A stretch of 20,047 nucleotides of DNA from JBAZLV01 sp041650055. Lineage in GTDB: Bacteria > Nitrospirota > UBA9217. The stretch lies in the NCBI GenBank assembly GCA_041650055.1, contig JBAZLV010000039.1, positions 1-20,047 of the forward strand, given 5' to 3'. Shown here piece after piece: positions 8,615 through 15,694 of the stretch (position 1 is the stretch's first letter; each line of letters begins with the position of its first letter). Position numbers and translations under genes: made by a program. Under the pieces are notes generated by a model, which was given only the letters and a program-made list of their open reading frames with translations, did no database searches and was not told where the DNA came from.

Positions 8615-8750
8615 GATGATTCTCCATGCCCCCTGATTTGCAGCCAGAACAATCCGTTTTCTCCATGCTCCGCCCTTTCAGTCACAGACGGATACTGATA
8701 ATACTGACAGCGTAAAACAGCACGTAAAAAACAGGCCTTTTTTGCAACAA
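8615..8750 (-). promoter_or_regulatory. Leader between antiterminator and transferase genes, with a repeated TTCTCCATGC motif
   Basis: This 136-base spacer is the longest gap inside the EPS operon. It contains two identical 10-mers (plus strand TTCTCCATGC at 8620-8629 and 8659-8668; GCATGGAGAA on the transcribed strand), 39 bases apart. The downstream copy includes the transferase ribosome site. The upstream copy is preceded by GGGCGGA, giving GGCGGAGCATGG, loosely like the E. coli ops element. Because the gene before it encodes a NusG paralogue of the kind that loads at such elements, this is a candidate recruitment or pause site. That is inference; no terminator hairpin is evident here. Confidence 0.25.
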
Positions 8751-9350
8751 TCAGATCGGTTCAATTTCATCAGCCGATAGGGTTATGCCGACGCTTCTTC
8801 CGAGAATTGAAATATTCACCTGGAAAAAATGCTCATGCTCCCGCGTACCCAGAATACCTTCTGCATTCCTGAGCGGTCCGCTTTTTATCCGCACCGGTGT
8901 TCCCTCCTTGAGGTGAGGATAGATGTTTATTTCTCTTCCGCTTTTCATCAGAATCTGGAGCGCAAGAATCTCATCAGAAGTGACTGCCGTAGGAATTCCG
9001 GGTTCAAGCGAAATAAAGGTCAGCACGCCTCGTGTTTTGAGAACCGCGAGAAACCGGTCCGGGCTTGGAATGACACGGACGAAAAGATATCCGGGAAACA
9101 AGGGGTATTCGATCAATTTTTTCCGGTCTTTCCATTGGTTCGTTTTTTTTACGACCGGCAGAAATGCCTCGATCCGCTTTTCCTGCAGTCCTCCAGCGGC
9201 GACAGACTCATGCCGTGATTTCACATGCACTGCATACCAGGAAGGCAGGGGATCAGCATGCAATATTTTTTGCTCGTATTCAGAGGAGGCTGCCCCGCGA
9301 AAAAACGTGTTTTTCTCACGGTCGATTAGGCTGTCAAGCGTAGAGGTCAT
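8751..9350 (-). CDS. NusG-like transcription antiterminator (UpxY/RfaH/LoaP-type)
   Basis: A 199-residue specialised NusG paralogue. The NGN domain begins at WYAVHVKSRHE (about residue 38) and includes FLPVVKKTNQWKDRKKLIEY then PLFPGYLFVRV, the RNA-polymerase-binding signature. The C-terminal KOW domain has EGTPVRIKSGPLRNAEGIL (about 148-166). Such proteins bind paused polymerase in the leader of long capsule or EPS operons and prevent premature termination. Its place near the start of an 11-gene operon fits self-operon control. About 37 N-terminal residues precede the NGN domain, longer than in NusG or RfaH. GGGAG lies eight bases before the ATG; the preceding ATPase gene ends 17 bases upstream. 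Confidence 0.9.
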   Translation of the reverse strand: MTSTLDSLIDREKNTFFRGAASSEYEQKILHADPLPSWYAVHVKSRHESVAAGGLQEKRIEAFLPVVKKTNQWKDRKKLIEYPLFPGYLFVRVIPSPDRFLAVLKTRGVLTFISLEPGIPTAVTSDEILALQILMKSGREINIYPHLKEGTPVRIKSGPLRNAEGILGTREHEHFFQVNISILGRSVGITLSADEIEPI

Positions 9351-9367
9351 TGCTGTTACTCCCGATA

Positions 9368-10297
9368 TTAATCCGCATTCATCGACGCCTTCTCAGTCCG
9401 TGTATTCTGCACACCGAGCGCCTGAAGAAGCGCCGAATAATCGGTTGTCGTTCCGTTTGTTGAGGGACGCACCGGCGAACCCCAGTACAAGGCTTCGAAA
9501 TCAAGATCCTTTACAATATCCTGCACCATTTCAGAATCAACATCATGGGTTTCCTCAATACATGCGGTCAAAAGAACAAAATCACACATAATATTGATCA
9601 GCCGGGGAATGCCCTTGGTGTATTGATAAATGATTTCAATACTGTTGTTGGCAAACCGGACCGCTTCCTGATTTCCAGCTATTTTCAGACGGTGCATAAT
9701 ATATTCAATTGTTTCTTCCTTGGACAACGGGCTGATTCTGCAATTGATACTGATTCGCTGACGCAATTGCCGTAATTCCGGCTTTGAAAGCACGTCACGC
9801 AATTCCGGCTGACCAACCAGAAGAATCTGGAGCAGTTTTGAAGTGCTTGTTTCCAGATTGGACAACATCCGAATTTCTTCGAGAAGATCCGGTTTTAAAT
9901 TCTGAGCTTCATCAACAATGAGAACCGGGGTATAATTACGTGCATGCTGCTGAATCAAAAAATCGTTCAGCTCCTTCAGAAGCAGTATTTTATTCTTCCC
10001 TTGTACAGCAAGTCCAAAGTCATCGTTAATCATGCTGATTAATTGTTCTGAGCTGACCTTGGTATTGAAAATTTTGGCAAGTATTACATTTCCGGTTAAT
10101 CGTTGGATCAAGTCAAAAATAAGCGTCGTTTTTCCCGATCCCACTTCTCCGGTTAAAAGGATAAAACCTGCCCGCTCCCGTATTCCATACTGCAGGTAAT
10201 GCATTGCCCGTCTATGCGTCCTGCTCAGGTACATAAATGCGGGATTGGGAACAAGTTCAAACGGCTTGGTCTTGAACTTGAAAAAAGACTTATACAT
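9368..10297 (-). CDS. ExeA-like AAA ATPase associated with exosortase/EPS loci (TIGR03015-like)
   Basis: A 309-residue P-loop ATPase. It opens MYKSFFKFKTKPFELVPNPA, the typical start of ExeA/GspA-type ATPases of EPS clusters. Walker A is GEVGSGKTT (residues 50-58) and Walker B VLIVDEAQNL (125-134), followed by IRMLSNLET and the sensor QILLVGQPEL (157-166). The arginine-rich RQLRQRI segment and a winged-helix-like C-terminal part (RLINIMCDFVLLTA) complete the AAA fold. There is no C-terminal peptidoglycan-binding domain or membrane segment, so it is a short, probably cytoplasmic form. Its exact role is unknown in the family; a motor or regulator of polymer export or protein sorting is assumed. 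AAGGAG lies 12 bases before the ATG. Confidence 0.9.
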   Translation of the reverse strand: MYKSFFKFKTKPFELVPNPAFMYLSRTHRRAMHYLQYGIRERAGFILLTGEVGSGKTTLIFDLIQRLTGNVILAKIFNTKVSSEQLISMINDDFGLAVQGKNKILLLKELNDFLIQQHARNYTPVLIVDEAQNLKPDLLEEIRMLSNLETSTSKLLQILLVGQPELRDVLSKPELRQLRQRISINCRISPLSKEETIEYIMHRLKIAGNQEAVRFANNSIEIIYQYTKGIPRLINIMCDFVLLTACIEETHDVDSEMVQDIVKDLDFEALYWGSPVRPSTNGTTTDYSALLQALGVQNTRTEKASMNAD

Positions 10298-10345
10298 GCG
10301 GGTTGTCTGCTCCTTTCTACAATAAATCTGATTGGAAGAGCGGCA

Positions 10346-10813
10346 TCAGACTGCCTCATAACCGCTCTGCCTGCTCATTCCTTCTGCGCGCATAACGGTA
10401 TTCACGAGCATTCTGAATTTCGTGTAATCAAGCGGTTTTATCATGCAATAGGAAATGGACTTGTCGAAGTTTTTGAGCATCACGGTCAGTTCCTCACTGA
10501 AACGATCCGAAAGGATGATGGTCGGAATTCTTTTCGATCCGAGTTCCACGAGAAAGACCGTTCCATAGGGATAACTGGTGATCACAAGACCGATGTCTTC
10601 CCGATCCAATGCGGCTGATTCATAGCGATGCATGTCAGTAATGGTATCCGTTCCATACCCTTCTTTTTCGAGAATGGCAGAACAGACTCGTGAGAAACCT
10701 GCCTCATCAATAATCAGTATTTTCTTTTTGACAGTCTCCACGGTCAGACAGATAGCAAGTTTAATGCCCTCATGAAGTTCAAGCCGGCCAGCATTTTTCC
10801 TGTGGGAAGTCAT
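10346..10813 (-). CDS. Receiver-like (pseudo-receiver) protein lacking the phospho-acceptor Asp
   Basis: About 155 residues with a single response-regulator receiver fold: KKILIIDEAGFSRVCSAILE (30-49; acidic DE pair at 36-37), IGLVITSYPYG (74-84), IPTIILSD (96-103) and the conserved Lys in MIKPLDY (126). The position that normally carries the phosphorylated Asp (LVxxDxxMP) is Ser80, so normal phosphotransfer is unlikely. There is no output domain. It lies 48 bases before the ATPase and is the first gene of the EPS operon, suggesting a regulatory or scaffold role. The start is uncertain: no ATG has a good ribosome site, the frame is open up to 10930, and a GTG at 10741 immediately precedes the receiver fold. 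Confidence 0.6.
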   Translation of the reverse strand: MTSHRKNAGRLELHEGIKLAICLTVETVKKKILIIDEAGFSRVCSAILEKEGYGTDTITDMHRYESAALDREDIGLVITSYPYGTVFLVELGSKRIPTIILSDRFSEELTVMLKNFDKSISYCMIKPLDYTKFRMLVNTVMRAEGMSRQSGYEAV

Positions 10814-10988
10814 CCGTGAACGCAATGTTGTTTCTGAATGAGGCAAGATATAAAACTGCATGATGAAGTAAAGTGGTTCCTGAGGAAACACCCTGTGATA
10901 CCCGTAGGAAAAAAGAAGGAGGAAGCGCATATCCGCGAGGTGAATGCTACCCGTTCGTGAGCCTTCCCCTTCATCTCGGAAAAGAAAA

Positions 10989-11007
10989 AATGACTCATAC
11001 AGTCATT
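10989..11007 (-). terminator. Second hairpin with T-run downstream of the beta-helix gene
   Basis: On the minus strand AATGACT-gtatg-AGTCATT forms a 7-bp perfect stem followed by TTTCTTTTC. It lies about 80 bases past the beta-helix stop and between that gene and the EPS operon. It probably acts as a backup terminator behind the stronger hairpin at 11052-11083. The stem is AT-rich, so efficiency is doubtful. Confidence 0.4.
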
Positions 11008-11051
11008 CTGACTGGTCTAAAAAAAAATTCAGGGGATAAAACGCAAAAGAG

Positions 11052-11083
11052 TCGGTGCGACAGAATAGCTTCTGTCGCACCGA
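11052..11083 (-). terminator. Strong hairpin terminator after the beta-helix gene
   Basis: A perfect 14-bp stem (plus strand TCGGTGCGACAGAA / TTCTGTCGCACCGA) with a 4-base loop lies five bases past the beta-helix stop codon. On the minus strand it is followed by CTCTTTTGCG, a short interrupted T-tract, with a longer T-run further on. It isolates the lipoprotein/beta-helix unit from the EPS operon. Confidence 0.75.
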
Positions 11084-11088
11084 ATTCG

Positions 11089-13410
11089 TTAGCGGATAAA
11101 CAGATTTCTGATGCGGGAAGGCCTTCTGATAACCGGCGTCGTGGACACACACGTGATATTCACATTGCTGACTGAGGCGCTGGAAATGGTTCCGGATCCG
11201 TTGGCAACGGAGCAGCTTTTACCTGCCGGTTGCGAGATTATGGTTACTGCATAGGCAGCGCCGTTTGAAAGCAGCGTCGGGAATGCATATGAACCGTCTG
11301 CTGCAAGGTAGAGTGTCTGAGAGCCGTTGTTCTGGATCGCAAAAATACCGCTCGTATTCAATCCGCTCACGGTTCCTCCCACCGAATACACAGGAACTGG
11401 AACAAAGGTCGCGGTTACGGTACAGTCAGCAGTTACCGGGCTGGTAGTATAGGTACTGCCTGAAAGCGACCCGCCGCAGGTACCTCCTATGTTTGCCATA
11501 TAGCCGCTGTTCGGTGTTACGGTAAATGAAAGAGAAGCCCCGCTGTTTACGGTTTGGGCAATATTCGGACTGATGCTTCCATTCGCACCTGCAGAAGGCG
11601 AAACAATATGGGTTGTTTGAGCCGGAGACGAATTGCCGCATTCAAAAGCGCCAATGTCGCAAGCATATCCGTTCCGGGCGAGACCGAGAATATCGCTGGA
11701 AACAGCAGGAGAAGAATTAATCCCTGCATCTTTTGCCGGACTGGATGTCGTGATAGAAAAATCATTATTCCCTGCGTTGGTAAACAGGGGATTTGAGGTT
11801 AGCGGACTCACATCCCATGAAGGAGGCGCTGCATGACCTCCGGTTGTTGAATACCATAGATTATGCGATGAAGATGTCGGGGTTCCTCCACCGCTCGTCA
11901 CCCAGGGATAATTATTCGAATCATAGATAATATTGTTTTTCAAATTGACGGCTCCAAAAGCTCCGCCAATCTGCATGTTCCCTTTGACCACCGGACTTCC
12001 TGTTGAAATGTCTCGGCTGTTTTCTCCTGATGCGTAAAGGGTATTGTTATAAGCATTGATCGTATATTGCTGAAGTGAAGCAACTCCATTCGATGTGCTT
12101 CCACCGAACGCCATCCCGAAGAGACTCGTGGTTTTGCCGGGAAATGCAGGACCGCGGCCACCCCGGATGATCAGATTGTTATACACATTAAAGGTTGTAG
12201 TAATGGGTCCGTACCCGCTCCCGCATCCGGGACCGATGTCGATTGCTGCCCCCCGCTGATCGACAACGACGTTATCGTGAATTTTCACCGTCCCCTGCCA
12301 GTTGACACAGGCTCCTTCGTCATACACATGAATCCCGAAGTTGCCCCAGTTGTTTTTCAAATGGTTCCATCCCACTTCCCATGCCTGCTGATTTGATCGG
12401 CCGGAACGGTTCGAGAGATACATGGTATGCTGCTGCTTATCACCTGTCCGGTCTTTGCAGTAATCATGCACATAGAGCCCGAGCAGTTTATTCCCATCGA
12501 GCCCGGACAAACCAGAACCTGATCCCGAGCTCGCAAGAAGTCCTGACATCGAACTAATACAGGGATAGTTCGGATCATCCGTGACTTCAACGCCGACGAG
12601 CCTTCCTCCGGTAAGGTAGCTATAGGCATTGCTTCCGGCCATAAGTTTCACTTTCGAAAAATGCCAGTACTTCGAAAGATAGAGATTCCCATTATTATAT
12701 GAGGGACCGATTGCCTGGCCTCCGTTTTTCCCCTGGATCGTCACGCGGGCTCCGGGATAAGCAGCAATAAAATAGGGATTTGCTTCCGTGCCGTTCAGAC
12801 CGCTGCACTCAAGGCCATACTGATGCCCGCTTTCTGCAACCCCATCATGCACATAGCAGATGCTGCCAGCCGCCACGCCTGCAAGATCAGTGGTGTAATG
12901 GTAAATGCTTCTCCACGGACTACTCCAGCTTCCGTTTCCCGAATCACTGCCTGAAGTTTTTACATGATAGATTGAACCGGCACGAACAGTAAACGGCAAG
13001 GTATTGGAGTCAACACCCCCGACTCGCACCTTGATGGATGTTGCCCCGTCAGGCGCTCCTGCGGGAATGGAAAAGGAGATCGCCTGCATTTTGTGATGGG
13101 TATACAGATCAGCAGGATGGCCGGCGTGTTGAGTTGCATTCGCCCACTCATATACGTATGCTGCCGGAACGCCACCGACCAGTACCTGTGAGCCACCCTG
13201 AGAGCTTCCGAGATTTGCTCCCCAGATAGTTACGATTGCGCCGCTTCCCAGCCCGTCACCAAGTCCGGTTTTTGGACCACTCGTGAGATCAGAGAAATAC
13301 AGTACCGGTGGCGCTGCAGTAGCCTCGGCGCTCCATAACACACCGATGCTCAAAAAAAACATCATCATACAAACAAGAAAACGAATGGGATGCTTCTTAT
13401 CCAATTGCAT
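11089..13410 (-). CDS. Secreted TIG plus right-handed parallel beta-helix surface protein
   Basis: About 773 residues. A Sec signal peptide (KKHPIRFLVCMMMFFLSIGV, cleavage near ATA|A at about 33) is followed by an IPT/TIG-like domain (about 36-142: GAIVTIWGANLGSS, SIKVRVGGVDSNTLPFTV). A parallel beta-helix spans about 145-560, with repeated N-N-x-hydrophobic ladder motifs such as VYNNLII, AYNNTLY and LKNNIIY. The DIGAFE motif (about 585-590) is typical of 'choice-of-anchor Q' beta-helix proteins. A divergent InlB-B-like repeat (about 603-670) and a C-terminal Ig-like domain (about 675-755) precede a basic tail. Such helices bind or cleave polysaccharides; no catalytic set can be assigned. The ATG at 13410 has AGGAGG six bases upstream and was preferred over the GTG at 13425. 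It is 54 bases behind the lipoprotein gene and probably cotranscribed. There is no PEP-CTERM tail. Confidence 0.88.
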   Translation of the reverse strand: MQLDKKHPIRFLVCMMMFFLSIGVLWSAEATAAPPVLYFSDLTSGPKTGLGDGLGSGAIVTIWGANLGSSQGGSQVLVGGVPAAYVYEWANATQHAGHPADLYTHHKMQAISFSIPAGAPDGATSIKVRVGGVDSNTLPFTVRAGSIYHVKTSGSDSGNGSWSSPWRSIYHYTTDLAGVAAGSICYVHDGVAESGHQYGLECSGLNGTEANPYFIAAYPGARVTIQGKNGGQAIGPSYNNGNLYLSKYWHFSKVKLMAGSNAYSYLTGGRLVGVEVTDDPNYPCISSMSGLLASSGSGSGLSGLDGNKLLGLYVHDYCKDRTGDKQQHTMYLSNRSGRSNQQAWEVGWNHLKNNWGNFGIHVYDEGACVNWQGTVKIHDNVVVDQRGAAIDIGPGCGSGYGPITTTFNVYNNLIIRGGRGPAFPGKTTSLFGMAFGGSTSNGVASLQQYTINAYNNTLYASGENSRDISTGSPVVKGNMQIGGAFGAVNLKNNIIYDSNNYPWVTSGGGTPTSSSHNLWYSTTGGHAAPPSWDVSPLTSNPLFTNAGNNDFSITTSSPAKDAGINSSPAVSSDILGLARNGYACDIGAFECGNSSPAQTTHIVSPSAGANGSISPNIAQTVNSGASLSFTVTPNSGYMANIGGTCGGSLSGSTYTTSPVTADCTVTATFVPVPVYSVGGTVSGLNTSGIFAIQNNGSQTLYLAADGSYAFPTLLSNGAAYAVTIISQPAGKSCSVANGSGTISSASVSNVNITCVSTTPVIRRPSRIRNLFIR

Positions 13411-13464
13411 TGTAAACCTCCTCACGAAAGAACAATCTGTCTTTTAACGTTCATGGTGAACAAG

Positions 13465-13845
13465 CTAGATGATTTTGCTTACTTCGTCGGATAATGAGCT
13501 TTCTACGTTATCTACGTCATATACCGAAACTGCGAAATAATAGGTGCCGGAAGAAAGGTTGCTAATAGTACAGGTGGGATTGGAAGGATTGGGGAGACTG
13601 GAGACCGGAACATCATGGACAGCGCTATACGTTGCAGGCGAAGTCCCGTAATAGACTTTATATCCTGCAGGAGTAAGCGGTGTGTCGTCCGAATAGGTTG
13701 TCACCTGGCTCCAGGATAAGGTTGCCAAACCGGTCGTCGTGGCCGCCGGTTGAGTGCTCCCCCCTCCTGCCCCGCATCCAAAGAGCAGCAACGCACTAAC
13801 CAAAGATGCGCAGCAAAAAATAAACAGCTTCGTGGTACTTCTCAT
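13465..13845 (-). CDS. Small lipoprotein with one fibronectin type III domain
   Basis: A 126-residue protein. The signal sequence KLFIFCCASLVSALLLFGC ends in the lipobox LFGC with Cys24 as the lipidated residue; Gly-Ala-Gly follow, and no Asp at +2 argues against inner-membrane retention. A Gly/Ser/Thr linker leads to a single FnIII domain (about 39-125: ATLSWSQVTTYSDDTPLTPA, GYKVYYGTSPATYS, GTYYFAVSVYDVDNVESSLS). The YYGTSP strand resembles the YYGTTSP strand of the FnIII modules in the RHS protein at the right of the window. AAGGAGG sits seven bases before the ATG. It is the first gene behind the riboswitch-like leader and probably cotranscribed with the beta-helix gene. Role unknown; a surface adhesion or binding module is plausible. 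Confidence 0.88.
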   Translation of the reverse strand: MRSTTKLFIFCCASLVSALLLFGCGAGGGSTQPAATTTGLATLSWSQVTTYSDDTPLTPAGYKVYYGTSPATYSAVHDVPVSSLPNPSNPTCTISNLSSGTYYFAVSVYDVDNVESSLSDEVSKII

Positions 13846-13865
13846 GGCATTACCTCCTTCTGCTG

Positions 13866-13900
13866 AATTAAAAAGCCGCCGGAGAAATTCTCCGGCGGCT
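13866..13900 (-). terminator. Intrinsic terminator in the leader of the lipoprotein gene
   Basis: On the minus strand AGCCGCCGGAG pairs with CTCCGGCGGCT (11 bp, extendable by AA/TT) and is followed by TTTTTAATT. It stands between the riboswitch-like aptamer and the lipoprotein ribosome site, about 20 bases before the start codon, so it must act as a conditional (attenuator) terminator rather than a gene-end terminator. Its 5' arm overlaps the 3' end of the aptamer. Confidence 0.88.
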
Positions 13901-13985
13901 CGGCTGACATGGAGTAAAATCCGTTAGTCCCGTTGCTCTGCGCCCGCAGGGTTTCCCCTGGGTTGCTCTGATCAGAGATAATTGA
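13880..13985 (-). ncRNA. Candidate c-di-GMP-I (GEMM-I) riboswitch aptamer
   Basis: The leader RNA contains, in order, CAGAGCAACCC, a hairpin AGGG-GAAA-CCCT closed by a GNRA tetraloop, then GGGCGCAGAGC, ACGGGACTAA, a second stem-loop and CAGCCGAGCCGCCG. The GEMM-I consensus I recall has CAGRGCAAACC, a GAAA-capped hairpin, GGGACGCAAAGCC, CGGGYCTAA, a second stem-loop and AGCCGGGTTGCCG. Order, spacing between GCAA and the GAAA loop (seven bases in both) and most conserved bases agree. Deviations are C for the third A of the CAAAC stretch and one extra base before GCAGAGC. The P1 5' strand is not obvious. It runs straight into the terminator at 13866-13900, the arrangement of a transcriptional switch. 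Covariance-model scoring would be decisive. Confidence 0.62.
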
Positions 13986-14057
13986 ACGGATTAAAGTCAG
14001 GAATAATTTAATCCGGATTATGTGTGCATCATGCTACTTGCTATTTTCGCAATAGTC

Positions 14058-14073
14058 TGTGATTTATGTCACT
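14058..14073. promoter_or_regulatory. CRP/FNR-family-like palindrome
   Basis: TGTGATTTATGTCACT matches the CRP half-sites TGTGA-N6-TCACA at nine of ten positions. It sits in the divergent intergenic region, about 75 bases upstream of the riboswitch-like leader on the minus strand and about 170 bases upstream of a TATAAT on the plus strand. Either side could be the target. A single chance match is possible. Confidence 0.35.
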
Positions 14074-14106
14074 CTTTTGTATGATTACTGGTGGGGTTAA
14101 AGTCGC

Positions 14107-14205
14107 AGGAGTACGCGAGTATCTCAAGACTTTGGAAGGCAAGATTCTTTGCTACGCTCAGAAGAATGACAATTTCCTGATTTTCGGATTTTTCAACAGC
14201 CAGGA
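14107..14205. repeat. Probable dispersed-repeat remnant
   Basis: Non-coding DNA containing a GATTCTTTGCTACGCTCAGA-type stretch and then TTTTTCAACAGCC. Both resemble short dispersed repeats and insertion-element ends I have seen in other genomes of this type. Only one copy is in the window, so the call rests on recollection and is weak. Confidence 0.22.
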
Positions 14206-14231
14206 AACCTGCTAAAAGGAGTAACACGTAT

Positions 14232-14237
14232 TATAAT
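14232..14237 (+). promoter_or_regulatory. Possible -10 box for the amidotransferase gene
   Basis: A perfect TATAAT lies 67 bases before the amidotransferase ATG. The matching -35 position (14209-14214, CTGCTA) is poor, so an activator or a different sigma factor may be needed, or this may be chance. Confidence 0.3.
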
Positions 14238-14241
14238 AAAT

Positions 14242-14307
14242 ATGAAACCAAATGAATTAACAACATGGCAAAAAGTCAAAACGCCTTGCATGGAGAAAAA
14301 CTCATGA
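14242..14307 (+). other. Possible 21-codon leader ORF overlapping the amidotransferase start
   Basis: ATG at 14242 opens a frame (MKPNELTTWQKVKTPCMEKN plus Ser) whose TGA overlaps the amidotransferase ATG as ATGA. The junction would allow translational coupling. However AAAGGAG lies 20 bases from this ATG, too far for a good ribosome site, and the amidotransferase has its own GGAG. Probably fortuitous. Confidence 0.15.
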
Positions 14308-15338
14308 ATCGTTGCACACGATGTATTCTGCCGGACACATACCCGGATATTGTTTTTGATTCTGAGGGAGTTTGTCATAAATGTCACGAAGCGGAACGAC
14401 GATATGTACATCGGGATATCGATAAGTTGAGCAGGGAATTGCTCGGGATTGTCAACTGGGCGAAATCTCAAAAAAGGCGATATGATTGCATTGTGCCGTT
14501 CAGCGGCGGAAAGGACAGCACGTATACCTTATATACGTGCATCGAGAAGTTCAGATTAAAGACGCTCGCTGTCAATTTTAATAACGGACTGCGAACGGAA
14601 GAAGCGCTTAGGAATATGGACACCATAACCAGGAACCTGGGTGCAGCATATCTGAGTTACGGACCTCCCTGGAATATTCTCAAAAAACTTTACAAAGAAT
14701 TTCTGTTAAACACCGGTCAATTCTGCTTTCCCTGTGACATGGGCATCTGGAAAACCGTACAACGAACAGCAGAGCAGTATGATGTTCCTTTAATCGTGTC
14801 CGGATTCTCCGCTCAGATAGAGTCCCGGGGATCAAAAATATACTCGTACAACAACCGTCTATTCAAAACAATCGCAAAGAACGTTATGTCAACCGGGGAA
14901 TTAAATGACTTTCTGTCAGAAGCGGCAATAGCGCAGAAAATAGCGCGCCGTCTGAAGCGTTTCCGTCTGACCCGTTACCGCCGGCAGATTTCTCTACCGG
15001 AATATGTAGTGTGGGACGACAAAATCATTAAAGACACGCTTTACCGGGAACTGAACTGGCAGAAACGAGCGGACGGCTCTTCCGATCATATAGACTGTCT
15101 CTTCGCACCCATGAAAAACTATCTGGTGGTTCAAAAATGGGGTTTCGGTGAAAAAACCACTAAATACAGTGCCATGGTACGCGCCAGCCAAATGACACGG
15201 GAAGACGCTTTACTGCAGTCGACCGAAGAGGAGCGCAGACCGATTCAGGATGCTATGGAACTATTCATGCAGAAACTCGGGGTTACTAACGAAGATATAC
15301 TGCATGCAAAAACAAAAAGTCATTTGGGTTATTTGTAG
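14304..15338 (+). CDS. N-acetyl sugar amidotransferase (WbpG/PseA/WbuX family)
   Basis: A 344-residue PP-loop ATP pyrophosphatase that, in characterised relatives, uses ammonia from a HisH-type partner to convert a UDP-N-acetyl sugar into an acetamidino derivative. It starts MNRCTRCILPDTYPDI, the family opening, with a zinc-type cysteine set (CTRC...CHKC). The PP-loop is FSGGKDSTYT (about residues 66-75). Other family segments are FCFPCDMGIW, VSGFSAQIES and the C-terminal KWGFGEKTTKYSAMVRASQM. The ATG at 14304 has GGAG eight bases upstream and matches the family start; an upstream in-frame ATG at 14265 lacks both. It is the only plus-strand gene here, and no hisH or hisF partner is visible beside it. 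It may modify a sugar of the adjacent polysaccharide. Confidence 0.92.
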   Translation: MNRCTRCILPDTYPDIVFDSEGVCHKCHEAERRYVHRDIDKLSRELLGIVNWAKSQKRRYDCIVPFSGGKDSTYTLYTCIEKFRLKTLAVNFNNGLRTEEALRNMDTITRNLGAAYLSYGPPWNILKKLYKEFLLNTGQFCFPCDMGIWKTVQRTAEQYDVPLIVSGFSAQIESRGSKIYSYNNRLFKTIAKNVMSTGELNDFLSEAAIAQKIARRLKRFRLTRYRRQISLPEYVVWDDKIIKDTLYRELNWQKRADGSSDHIDCLFAPMKNYLVVQKWGFGEKTTKYSAMVRASQMTREDALLQSTEEERRPIQDAMELFMQKLGVTNEDILHAKTKSHLGYL

Positions 15339-15374
15339 CCCATATATTTGATTCAGAACTTTTCTGTGCTTCCT

Positions 15375-15569
15375 TCATTTCCATAGCAAATGCAAATAAA
15401 CCGTTCTCAGTGCCTGTTCAGACCGGAATAGCTTGCCAGACGGAAGAGATGGCACCGTGGGGGCATGATGCAAACCAGTCGAACTGGTTGATGAACTGCC
15501 GCCAGCTCCGCAAGAAGCAAGGATCAGGTAATCGTATTGTTGTTGTAGATTATTTTTTGCAAATTTCAT
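15375..15569 (-). pseudogene. Possible lipoprotein remnant
   Basis: A 64-codon frame with a lipobox-like LASC followed by GAGGSSSTSSTGL, recalling CGAGGGSTQPAATTTGL of the intact lipoprotein at 13465-13845. There is no ribosome site, the hydrophobic segment is too short for a signal peptide, and the remainder shows no domain. It may be a decayed duplicate or chance. Confidence 0.18.
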
Positions 15570-15694
15570 GCAGTCATTTTCTTTAATTAGGCAAATTTTA
15601 TGTTCCTAACGATCCGCAAAAACAAGTAAGCAAAAAAGATCGTGCCTTCCACACGCCTTAAAATGTGTACACTCTGCTTTGCACCATAAATAAA

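Noticed and set aside
8580..8668. Short frame starting MEKTDCSGCKSGGMENHH before the transferase
   Set aside because: It runs out of frame into the transferase gene, has no recognisable domain, and its ATG is better explained as part of the repeated GCATGGAGAA motif.
10814..11051. Promoter for the EPS operon
   Set aside because: A promoter is expected here, but I found no -35/-10 pair or sigma-54 box good enough to report.
15450..15465. Sigma-54-like TGGCAC-N5-GGGCA on the plus strand
   Set aside because: It matches GG-N10-GC but faces no gene and is inside a repeat-rich intergenic region.
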